In this document: in pieces, positions 1-5,487 of the stretch
Numbering within the stretch: the first letter of the stretch is position 1
How the letters are laid out: every line of letters starts with the position of its first letter
Source: Candidatus Aminicenantota bacterium
GTDB lineage: Bacteria; Acidobacteriota; Aminicenantia; Aminicenantales; Saccharicenantaceae
Direction of reading: 5' to 3'
DNA length: 5,528 bases
Assembly (NCBI GenBank): GCA_011048485.1
Contig: DSDX01000352.1
Location: 1 to 5,528 of the forward strand
The notes under the pieces: generated by a model
What the model was told of the DNA's origin: nothing
The model's input: the letters and a program-made list of their open reading frames with translations, nothing else
Database searches by the model: none
Translations under genes and position numbers: made by a program

Positions 1-207
1 CCTGACCGAGGGCCTGGCCGGGCGGCCGGAGGCCGCGGCCGGCTTGGGCCTGAAGATGTCGCGCAGCGGCGGATCGATCTCGCCGGTGCCGAGGACGAGG
101 AGGTCCTTGCGGACGAGAGGCTTGGGCCCCTCGGCCTCCTGGGCCGCCCCGACTGCCAGTGACAGGAGCGTCAGAAGGACCGCCGCGGCCGTTCTCTTAG
201 ATGCCAT
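1..207 (-). CDS. PilP/GspC-like exported protein, N-terminal fragment (cut by window edge)
   Basis: Only the first 69 codons are present; the frame is open to base 1. The start is ATG at 207-205; a TGA at 225-223 closes the frame upstream and no other ATG lies between, so the start is firm. It overlaps the 3' end of pilO by 11 bp. Residues 1-21 look like a signal peptide (KR at 4-5, hydrophobic stretch about 7-20, Ala-rich AVGAA end), with no cysteine to make a lipobox. After it come a Pro/Lys/Leu-rich segment and GEIDPPLRDIFRPK (residues 42-55), which resembles the 'RDPF-P' segment found in PilP and GspC linker proteins, then a Pro/Ala/Arg-rich linker. In the family, PilP/GspC connects the PilNO (GspLM) inner-membrane complex to the secretin in the periplasm. 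The position directly after pilO is the main support. The name is an inference, because the folded PilP domain would lie outside the window. Confidence 0.6.
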   Translation of the reverse strand, partial: MASKRTAAAVLLTLLSLAVGAAQEAEGPKPLVRKDLLVLGTGEIDPPLRDIFRPKPAAASGRPARPSVR

Positions 208-757
208 AGTAGCTCGCCAAGGTCAGTCTGGCGTTCAGGCGCTCGCCGCCCGAGCCCGTCCTCGGGAACTCGACCTTCTCGATGACCAGGAATTTGGGGA
301 AGGCCTCGATGGCGGCCAGGAGCTTCTTCAGGCCCGCGTAGGTGCCGGCGTAGGCGAAGCTGGCGAGCGTCTTGTTGACCTGTTCCTTTTCCATCTCGGA
401 ATAACTGTAGTCGATATCGGTGATCCTCACGCCGGCCCGGGCGAAGATCTTCTGGAGGTCCTGGCGCAGGACCTGGATCCCCGCCCCTTGCTCGTAGAAG
501 TAGTCCGCCCGCAGCTCGGCCAGATCCCGGCCCGCTTCCTCCCAGCGCCCCCACTCGGCCTTGGCCGTGTCGCGGGCCTGGAGGGTCTTCTGCGTCGTCT
601 CGTGAAGGCGGAAGGACTCCGTCTCGACCTTCTCCAGGCCGGTCCGGAAGCGGACGAACAGGACCAGGAACGCCGCCAGGGCGACGAGCGCGGCCAGCCC
701 GAGCCGGCCGAGCGTCCGGCGCTCCTTGTCGTCGAGCAGGTCAAAGAGGGCGCTCAT
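197..757 (-). CDS. pilO: PilO-like type IV pilus / T2SS alignment-complex protein (GspM counterpart)
   Basis: A 186-residue bitopic inner-membrane protein. Residues 1-17 are a short charged cytoplasmic tail, 18-36 a transmembrane helix (Leu/Ala/Val-rich), 40-85 a heptad-like charged coiled coil, and 90-185 an alpha/beta domain whose pattern (LRQDLQKIF, then VNKTLASFAYAGTYAGLKKLL, then an 'FPKFLVIEKVEF' strand) matches the PilO ferredoxin-like fold. PilO pairs with PilN through coiled coil and periplasmic domain and transmits alignment between the ATPase/platform and the secretin. Length is slightly below the usual 200 or so. The ATG at 757 lies inside pilN (17-bp overlap); a GGAG at 774-771 sits 13 nt upstream, rather far, so coupling to pilN translation probably helps. 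The stop is TAA at 199-197. The family call rests on fold pattern plus gene order; no catalytic residues are expected. Confidence 0.86.
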   Translation of the reverse strand: MSALFDLLDDKERRTLGRLGLAALVALAAFLVLFVRFRTGLEKVETESFRLHETTQKTLQARDTAKAEWGRWEEAGRDLAELRADYFYEQGAGIQVLRQDLQKIFARAGVRITDIDYSYSEMEKEQVNKTLASFAYAGTYAGLKKLLAAIEAFPKFLVIEKVEFPRTGSGGERLNARLTLASYYGI

Positions 758-1307
758 AGGTCGCTCGGATCTCCATGAGATAGCGGCCGTCCCGGTCCCG
801 CTGCTCGCCGCTGAGCTGGATGCCCTCGAAGTCCTGGGCGTTGAGGGCGGTGATGAAGGCCGTGATGTCGTCCATCGTGCGGGAGCTCACCCGCATCTGG
901 AGCGCGACGCCCCCTCCGGAGGCGAAGGCCGGGCTCAGGCTCGTGATGTAGCTGGCGTCGGGGAGGGCCCGCTCGAGCTCCGAGAGAAGGCCCGTCCAGG
1001 AGAACGTCTTCTTCCGGATGATGGCGTTGACCAGGTCCACGCGGGCCCCGCTGAGTTTCTCCTCCCTGTCGATGTCGGCCCTCAGGCGTCTCTCCTCCCG
1101 GGCCGCCTCGGCCTGGATCTGCCTCGTCTCGGCCATCGAGGCCCTGAGCCGCGAGGCCTCGCCGCCGTACTTCAGGAAGACGAACACGGCCAGGCCCGCC
1201 AGGCAAACGAAGGCCGCGACTAGGGCCCAGGCTGCGGCCCTGAAGAGACGCCGGTTCCGGAGGGGCCGGCTGGCCAGGTTGAGGTTGAGGGCCGTTCGGC
1301 TCGTCAT
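741..1307 (-). CDS. pilN: PilN-like fimbrial assembly protein
   Basis: A 188-residue bitopic membrane protein. The N-terminal cytoplasmic stretch carries LNLNLASRPLRNRRLF (residues 7-22), the position where classical PilN has the INLLP motif that docks into PilM. A transmembrane helix spans about 23-45, a charged coiled coil about 48-93 (many Arg/Glu), and a ferredoxin-like periplasmic domain about 105-185 (strands around ASYITSLSPAF, GVALQMRVS and YLMEIRATY). The start at 1307 is chosen over a much longer open frame reaching 1766 because it begins the membrane-protein pattern, gives a 4-bp ATGA overlap with the pilM stop, and has AGGA at 1319-1316, 8 nt upstream. The extra upstream part is Arg/Gly/Pro-rich shadow of pilM. 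PilN should pair with PilO in the periplasm and with PilM inside the cell; together with the PilM-like protein it equals a split GspL. Confidence 0.88.
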   Translation of the reverse strand: MTSRTALNLNLASRPLRNRRLFRAAAWALVAAFVCLAGLAVFVFLKYGGEASRLRASMAETRQIQAEAAREERRLRADIDREEKLSGARVDLVNAIIRKKTFSWTGLLSELERALPDASYITSLSPAFASGGGVALQMRVSSRTMDDITAFITALNAQDFEGIQLSGEQRDRDGRYLMEIRATYERPL

Positions 1308-2233
1308 AGGATCTGTCCTACGAGCGGGGCCAGGACGGCCTTGTGGGCCTCCGTCCAGGCCTCGGGGGAGTCGTATGTGACCGCTTCGACGGGCAGGGCG
1401 ATCCTCGTCTCGAGCCTTCGCTTGATCTCGGCGAACTCCTCGGCCGCCGCGCACCGAAGCCAGAGGCCCTCGATCCCCGCCTTGTCCCGGTCCTCGAGGA
1501 AGCGGACCGTGTTCTCCGTCTCCCGGACGATGGTGTCCCCGCGCTCGCCGGCCCCGGGGCCGCCGAAAGGGCCGACGGCCTTCTGCCGGTAGAGGGACCA
1601 GCCGGGGGCCGCCAGGGCCAGGACGGTCAGCGTCTCGTCCTCGACGTTGAGCAGGACGCCGGCGCCCCGGCCGTCCCGCCGGACCAGGTTGACCAGGGCC
1701 AGGGAAGGGGCCGTCACGACGACCGGCTTCAGGCCGGCTTTCTCGAACAGGGCCTCGTACTCCCAAACGACCACCTGGCGGGCCATGGCCACGATGACCC
1801 GGCGCGCGCCTTTGCCGGGCGTCGCCGCGTAGTCGATCCGGACGTCCTCGGGGATGTAAGGCATCAGCTTGGCCACGCGCCAGCGGATGAACGCGTCCCT
1901 CTCCTTGCCGGAGGCGGGGAACGCGTCGACGCTCAGGACGAAAACGCGGACGGAAGGCTCGGGGATGAGCAGGGCGGCGGTCCCGGAGGACAGCCGCAGG
2001 TTCTTCGCCCCCTGGGCGATGGCCTCCTCGAGGGCGTCCTGCCCGGTCACGTTGGGCCGGTCGAACGACGGCGAGACCGGCCGGTCCCGGAATGGCAGGA
2101 CGAAGCCGCCCTTGACCGAGCCGTCGCCCCGGTTGACCCGGAGGCCGCTCAGGTGCCCGGGGGCGACCTGGAAGACGGCGTCGGGCAGAAGGCGATCGGT
2201 GAAATAGCCGCGGACCCTGGCCCCGAGCGTCAT
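1304..2233 (-). CDS. pilM: divergent PilM / GspL-cytoplasmic-like protein
   Basis: A 309-residue soluble protein without signal or membrane helix, placed as usual directly before pilN. Family-like segments are visible: a strand-rich N-terminus, an internal SVRVFVLSVDAFPA followed by a Trp-containing helix and LMPYIPEDVRIDYA (residues 123-136, the 'iPfp-ee-v-lDy' region typical of PilM), and GVLLNVEDETLTVLAL (192-207), the second phosphate-loop strand pair. It is odd in several ways: the first phosphate loop (normally DIGssavK) is FQVAPGHLSGLRV, the Asp of the second is replaced by Asn196, no GG adenosine motif is seen near the end (LRCAAAEEF instead), and the protein is about 40 residues shorter than typical PilM. 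It therefore probably does not bind ATP and acts as a scaffold docking PilN, as the GspL cytoplasmic domain does. The start ATG (2233) has GGAG at 2244-2241, 7 nt upstream, within the last codons of pilB; the gap to pilB is 4 bp. Confidence 0.8.
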   Translation of the reverse strand: MTLGARVRGYFTDRLLPDAVFQVAPGHLSGLRVNRGDGSVKGGFVLPFRDRPVSPSFDRPNVTGQDALEEAIAQGAKNLRLSSGTAALLIPEPSVRVFVLSVDAFPASGKERDAFIRWRVAKLMPYIPEDVRIDYAATPGKGARRVIVAMARQVVVWEYEALFEKAGLKPVVVTAPSLALVNLVRRDGRGAGVLLNVEDETLTVLALAAPGWSLYRQKAVGPFGGPGAGERGDTIVRETENTVRFLEDRDKAGIEGLWLRCAAAEEFAEIKRRLETRIALPVEAVTYDSPEAWTEAHKAVLAPLVGQIL

Positions 2234-2237
2234 CCCA

Positions 2238-3839
2238 TCACTCCACGAACGTCACCTTGTTCAAGTCCTTGAGGCCGGTCACGCCGGCCAGGACCTTGTC
2301 CATGCCGACCTCGCGCAGGAAGACCATGCCTTCGGCCTTGGCCCTCTTCTTGACCTCCGAGAGAGGCCTCTTCTCCAGGATGAGCTCCCGGATGGCGTCT
2401 GAGAGCTCGAGGATCTCGGCGATGGCCGTGCGGCCCTGGTAGCCGGTCCGATTGCACTCGGGACAGCCTTGCGGCTCGTAGAAGACAGTCTCGGCGTAGC
2501 GGGCCGGATCGAGCCCCGATTCGACGAGCTGGTCGGCCGGGTAGCGCATGGGGGCCTTGCAGACGGGGCAGAGGACGCGGACGAGGCGCTGGGCCAGGAT
2601 GCAGTTGAGGGCCGAGATGAAGCTGTACGGGTCGACCTGCATGTGGAGGAAGCGCCCGATGACGTCGAAGACGTTGTTGGCGTGGACCGTCGTGAAGACG
2701 AGGTGCCCGGTCAGGGCGGACTGGATGGCGATCTGGGCCGTTTCGGGGTCGCGGATCTCGCCGACCATGATCTTGTCCGGATCGTGGCGGAGGATGGAGC
2801 GCAGCCCCCGGGCGAAGGTCAGGCCCTTCTTCTCGTTGACCGGGATCTGGGTGATCCCGTCGACCTGGTACTCGACGGGATCCTCGATGGTGACGATCTT
2901 GTCCTCGGGCGAACGGATCTCGGTCAAGGCGGCGTAGAGGCTGGTCGTCTTGCCGCTCCCGGTCGGCCCGGTGACGAGGACCATGCCGTAGGGCTGGGTG
3001 ATGTAGCGGCGGAACTTCCGCAGGATGTCGTCGGAGAACCCGAGGACGTCGAGGCGCAGCTCGCGGATGGCCTGGGTGATCATCTCCTTGTCGAGGATGC
3101 GGATGACCGCGTCCTCGCCGTAGATGCAGGGCATGATCGAGACGCGGAAATCGATGGTCTTGTCCTTGATCTTGAGCCGGAAGCGGCCGTCCTGGGGGAC
3201 GCGGCGCTCGGCGATGTCGAGGTCGGACATGACCTTGATGCGGGAGATGATCGGGGATTGGAACTTCTTGTCGATGGCCTCCATGGCCTCGCCGAGGACG
3301 CCGTCGATCCGGAACTTGATCTTGACGTCCTCGTCCTTGGATTCGATGTGGACGTCCGAGGCCCGCTTCTGGACGGCCGTGAAGATGATCGTGTTGACGA
3401 GCTTGATGAACGAGCCGTCCTGGTCGGCCAGCTTCTCGATCGAGATGACGTCGTCCTCCTCGCCGGTCACGCGCTCGACGACCTGGGTGGCGAATCCCTC
3501 CGTGGCCGTGCGCAGGACCTGCATGGCCGTCTCGCTCTTCCTCAGGGCCTCGAGGATGGCCCGCTTCGAGGCGGCGAAAACCTTGACCTTCCGGCCCAGG
3601 AAGGACTCGACGGCGTCGATGGCCGCGATATCGGAGGGATCGGCGACGGCGATCCGCATGGCCCCGTCGGCCTCGCCGAGCGGCACGAACGTGAGGCGAT
3701 GGATGAAATCGACCGGGAAGGACTGGATGAGGTTGCGGTCGAGGGGCACGGTCTCGAGGTCGATGTAGGGGACGCCGTAGCGCTCGGCCAGGGCGCGGAC
3801 GTCCTTCTCGCCGCCGCCCTCGGTCCTATCGTTGCTCAC
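2238..3839 (-). CDS. pilB: type IV pilus / type II secretion assembly ATPase (PilB/GspE)
   Basis: A 533-residue hexameric AAA+-like secretion ATPase that powers pilin or pseudopilin polymerisation from the cytoplasmic face. Residues about 14-105 form a T2SSE_N-type domain (VPYIDLETVPLD to the AVADPSDIAAID region). The ATPase core follows: the N2-like part with SDVHIE (161-166) and AERRVPQDGRF (210-220, conserved arginines), Walker A GPTGSGKT (291-298), Asp box VTIEDPVEYQ (316-325), Walker B KIMVGEIRD with catalytic Glu361, and His box GHLVFTTVHAN (378-388). A zinc tetracysteine motif is complete (C424, C427, C459, C462) and is followed by RTGYQGR. All catalytic elements are intact, so the protein should be active. 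Zn cysteines and C-terminus are those of assembly ATPases, not of PilT. It starts with GTG at 3839, with GGAGG 8 nt upstream. A TGA (the pilC stop) lies in frame 21 bp upstream, so no longer N-terminus is possible. Sequence alone does not separate PilB from GspE. Confidence 0.96.
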   Translation of the reverse strand: MSNDRTEGGGEKDVRALAERYGVPYIDLETVPLDRNLIQSFPVDFIHRLTFVPLGEADGAMRIAVADPSDIAAIDAVESFLGRKVKVFAASKRAILEALRKSETAMQVLRTATEGFATQVVERVTGEEDDVISIEKLADQDGSFIKLVNTIIFTAVQKRASDVHIESKDEDVKIKFRIDGVLGEAMEAIDKKFQSPIISRIKVMSDLDIAERRVPQDGRFRLKIKDKTIDFRVSIMPCIYGEDAVIRILDKEMITQAIRELRLDVLGFSDDILRKFRRYITQPYGMVLVTGPTGSGKTTSLYAALTEIRSPEDKIVTIEDPVEYQVDGITQIPVNEKKGLTFARGLRSILRHDPDKIMVGEIRDPETAQIAIQSALTGHLVFTTVHANNVFDVIGRFLHMQVDPYSFISALNCILAQRLVRVLCPVCKAPMRYPADQLVESGLDPARYAETVFYEPQGCPECNRTGYQGRTAIAEILELSDAIRELILEKRPLSEVKKRAKAEGMVFLREVGMDKVLAGVTGLKDLNKVTFVE

Positions 3840-3860
3840 GTCCTTCGCCTCCCCGCCCGC

Positions 3861-5069
3861 TCACCGGGCGACCCGGATGATGTTGAAGATCGGTATGTAC
3901 ACGGCCAGGAGCATGCCCGCCACCACGAGCCCCATCACGATGATGACCACCGGTTCGATCAGCGTGACCAGCGTCTCGATCTTACCACGAACCCTCTCGT
4001 CATAGAAGTCGGCCATGTCGCCGAGCATGCCGGACAGGTTGGCCGAGCTCTCCCCGATGCGGACCATGTCCAGGGCCAGGTCCGGGAGCGCGCCGGTCCG
4101 GGCCAGGGAGTCGGACAGGGTCTCGCCGTTCTCGATGTGATCGGGGACGTCCTTCATGGCCCTGACCATCCAGGCGTTGGGCACCGCCTGGACGGCGATG
4201 CCGACCGAGCCCAGGAGCGGGATGCCCGCCTCGAGGAGGAGGCCGAGGGTCCGGCTGAACAGGCTCAGGCCGGATTCGAGCCAGATCGTCCGGCCGAAGG
4301 GCACGCGGAGCTTGAGCCGGTCGATGTGGTAGCCGAAATCCGGACGGCGGCGCAGCCTGACGAAAGCGACGACGGCCGCGAGGACCAGGGCGGCCAGGAC
4401 GTACCAGCGGCGGCTCAGGGTCGTGGCGGCGGCCATGATGAAGGTCGTGATCCGGGGCATCTCGGCCTCGAAGCTCTTGTAAAAGTCGGCGAACCTGGGG
4501 ATGACGAAGTTCATCAGGACGGTCATGAGGACGAAGGAGAAAAGGATGAGGATGGTCGGATAGGTCATGGCCGACTTGATCCGGGACCGGGTCTGGGTGA
4601 CCATCCGGGCGTAGTCGATGTAGCGCCCGAGCGAGGCCGGCAGGCTGCCGCCTTTCTCCCCGGCCATCAGGCTGGCCGTATAGACGGGCGAGAAGATCTT
4701 CTCGTAGGGCTGAAAGGCCTCGGACAGGGCCTTGCCCTTCCTGACCTCGCCGCTGACATCGGTCAGGATCTCCCTGAGGTGGACGTTCCTGACCCGGGCG
4801 GTGATGGATTCGAGGCTTTTGAGGATGGGATAGCCCGCCTTGAGCATGGCGACGAGCTCCTGGTTGAACAGAATGATGTCCCTGTCCTTGACCTTGCGGC
4901 CCAGGCGGACGCCCAGGTTGCCGATCCGGTTCCAGTCGCGGCGGACCGAGAGGACCAGCAGGCCCTCGGACTCGAACATCCTGCGGCATTCCGCGGCCGC
5001 CGTGGCCAGGACGGACCGGCTCTCGATCTTTCCGTCCTCGCAAGCCACCCGGCAAAGATAATAGGGCAT
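3861..5069 (-). CDS. pilC: inner-membrane platform protein PilC/GspF
   Basis: A 402-residue polytopic membrane protein of the T2SSF family, the platform on which the ATPase acts and from which pilin subunits are assembled. It has the usual N-terminal cytoplasmic segment (MPYYLCRVACEDGK, then Ala/Glu-rich helix), then two repeated T2SSF domains, about residues 65-187 and 268-390. Diagnostic segments are FNQELVAMLKAGYPILKSLE (68-87), GEKGGSLPASL (137-147) with its second copy around RIGESSANLSGML (337-349), and the C-terminal VAGMLLAVYIPIFNI (383-397). Membrane helices are predicted at about 170-190, 222-238 and 368-395. Length matches the family norm of about 400. ATG 5069 is the only start: an in-frame TGA lies at 5099-5097 with no ATG/GTG/TTG between. 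The Shine-Dalgarno is weak (GAG 5 nt upstream). It is the first gene of the operon; having the platform gene before the ATPase gene is the reverse of the common order. Confidence 0.96.
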   Translation of the reverse strand: MPYYLCRVACEDGKIESRSVLATAAAECRRMFESEGLLVLSVRRDWNRIGNLGVRLGRKVKDRDIILFNQELVAMLKAGYPILKSLESITARVRNVHLREILTDVSGEVRKGKALSEAFQPYEKIFSPVYTASLMAGEKGGSLPASLGRYIDYARMVTQTRSRIKSAMTYPTILILFSFVLMTVLMNFVIPRFADFYKSFEAEMPRITTFIMAAATTLSRRWYVLAALVLAAVVAFVRLRRRPDFGYHIDRLKLRVPFGRTIWLESGLSLFSRTLGLLLEAGIPLLGSVGIAVQAVPNAWMVRAMKDVPDHIENGETLSDSLARTGALPDLALDMVRIGESSANLSGMLGDMADFYDERVRGKIETLVTLIEPVVIIVMGLVVAGMLLAVYIPIFNIIRVAR

Positions 5070-5095
5070 TGAGCTCGATTTCCGCTCTCGAGAGT

Positions 5096-5131
5096 CTCAT
5101 CTAATCTAGTCCAGGGTCCTGATCTTGTCAA
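5096..5131 (-). promoter_or_regulatory. sigma70-like promoter of the pilus/secretion operon
   Basis: Read on the minus strand, a perfect -35 box TTGACA (5131-5126) is followed by a 17-bp spacer and TAGATT (5108-5103; 4 of 6 matches to TATAAT). The predicted transcription start is near 5097-5096, giving a leader of about 27 nt before the pilC ATG at 5069. That leader contains a 10-bp palindrome, CTCTCGAGAG (5085-5094). This is the only good promoter seen upstream of pilC, and the tight gene packing suggests it drives all six minus-strand genes. This is a motif-level prediction. Confidence 0.62.
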
Positions 5132-5170
5132 TCGGAGGCGCCGCGCCGCCCGGCGGGGCCATATTGACAA
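5125..5170. repeat. 8-bp inverted repeat embedding both -35 boxes of the divergent promoters
   Basis: TTGTCAAT (5125-5132) and ATTGACAA (5163-5170) are exact reverse complements, separated by 30 very GC-rich bases that contain the near-palindrome CCGCC-C-GGCGG (5146-5156). Each arm contains the TTGACA -35 box of one of the two back-to-back promoters. The symmetry may merely reflect two consensus promoters facing away from each other, or may mark a shared regulator site; the sequence does not decide. Confidence 0.5.
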
Positions 5171-5199
5171 AGCCAGGCAAACCGTTAACAATAATTGCC
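5164..5199 (+). promoter_or_regulatory. sigma70-like promoter of the small divergent gene
   Basis: A perfect -35 box TTGACA (5164-5169) is followed by 17 bp and AACAAT (5187-5192; 4 of 6 matches to TATAAT). The AT-rich stretch over 5183-5196 stands out from GC-rich surroundings. The expected transcription start, 6-8 bases after the -10 box, falls at about 5199-5200, on or next to the GTG start codon of the following gene. Confidence 0.55.
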
Positions 5200-5475
5200 G
5201 TGAGCACTAGAAAGAGGGCCCTTTCGGGCCTGCTGGCCGGGGTCGCTTTCGTGCTTCTCCTCGGCCCGCAGTCGATGCGTCCCGGCGCCCAGACGGCCGG
5301 GCAGGAACCGCCGCCGCGGGAGGTCCAGAAGCCCAGTTACGACTACATGAGCGGCTTCCTGTCCCGAAGCACCCGCCCGCTGGGGCTGAACGTGGATCCG
5401 GCGGTCCGGCGCATGCTCGGCCAAGGCCCCGTCGCCTGGGCCGTCCGGGCTGGCTCTCGCCACGTCCTCGATTAA
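5200..5475 (+). CDS. small predicted exported protein of unknown function
   Basis: A 91-residue protein I do not recognise. The N-terminus has a positively charged STRKR segment (residues 2-6), a hydrophobic core about 8-21 (SGLLAGVAFVLLL) and small residues after it, which reads as a cleavable signal peptide (possible cleavage near A30 or A33) or an N-terminal anchor. The rest is a Pro-rich stretch (GQEPPPREVQKP, 34-45) and a short region PSYDYMSGFLSRSTRPLGLNVDPAVRRMLG without cysteines. G/C-rich third codon positions over most of the frame support real coding; the last few codons fit less well. I chose GTG at 5200 because it begins directly before the basic n-region. A TTG at 5125 in the same frame would add 25 residues but lies upstream of the promoter, inside the inverted repeat. 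There is no Shine-Dalgarno before 5200. The gene is transcribed away from the pilus operon, so a functional link is only suggested by the shared promoter region. Confidence 0.55.
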   Translation: MSTRKRALSGLLAGVAFVLLLGPQSMRPGAQTAGQEPPPREVQKPSYDYMSGFLSRSTRPLGLNVDPAVRRMLGQGPVAWAVRAGSRHVLD

Positions 5476-5487
5476 GGATTTTTTTTT
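5465..5487 (+). terminator. weak candidate rho-independent terminator after the small divergent gene
   Basis: TCCT (5465-5468) can pair with AGGA (5475-5478) around a 6-base loop, followed at once by nine T residues (5479-5487). The stop codon of the small gene (5473-5475) lies in the hairpin. The stem is only 4 bp, so termination would be weak; the T-run and position are the main support. Confidence 0.3.

Noticed and set aside
1308..1766. Upstream extension of the pilN frame to 1766
   Set aside because: The added 153 residues are an Arg/Gly/Pro-rich shadow of pilM. ATG 1307 has a good ribosome site and begins the conserved membrane-protein pattern.
1343..2272. A 309-codon plus-strand frame antisense to pilM
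   Set aside because: Same codon-bias shadow, with Arg/Gly/Asp/Pro-rich composition and no recognisable domain or ribosome site.
2469..5072. An 867-codon open frame on the plus strand, antisense to pilB and pilC
   Set aside because: It runs opposite to two genes with complete family motifs. Its product is an Asp/Gly/Leu/Glu-rich low-complexity string with no domain, as expected when a GC-rich gene's codon bias removes antisense stop codons. It ends at no gene-like boundary.
4000..5100. A 366-codon minus-strand frame starting with ATG at 5100 (possible leader peptide or alternative gene)
   Set aside because: It is frame-shifted against pilC, has Arg/Pro/Gly-rich shadow composition, and its ATG lies at or upstream of the predicted transcription start.
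5125..5199. TTG start at 5125 for the small plus-strand gene
   Set aside because: The codon lies upstream of the predicted promoter and inside the inverted repeat, and it would put 25 extra residues before an otherwise well-formed signal peptide.
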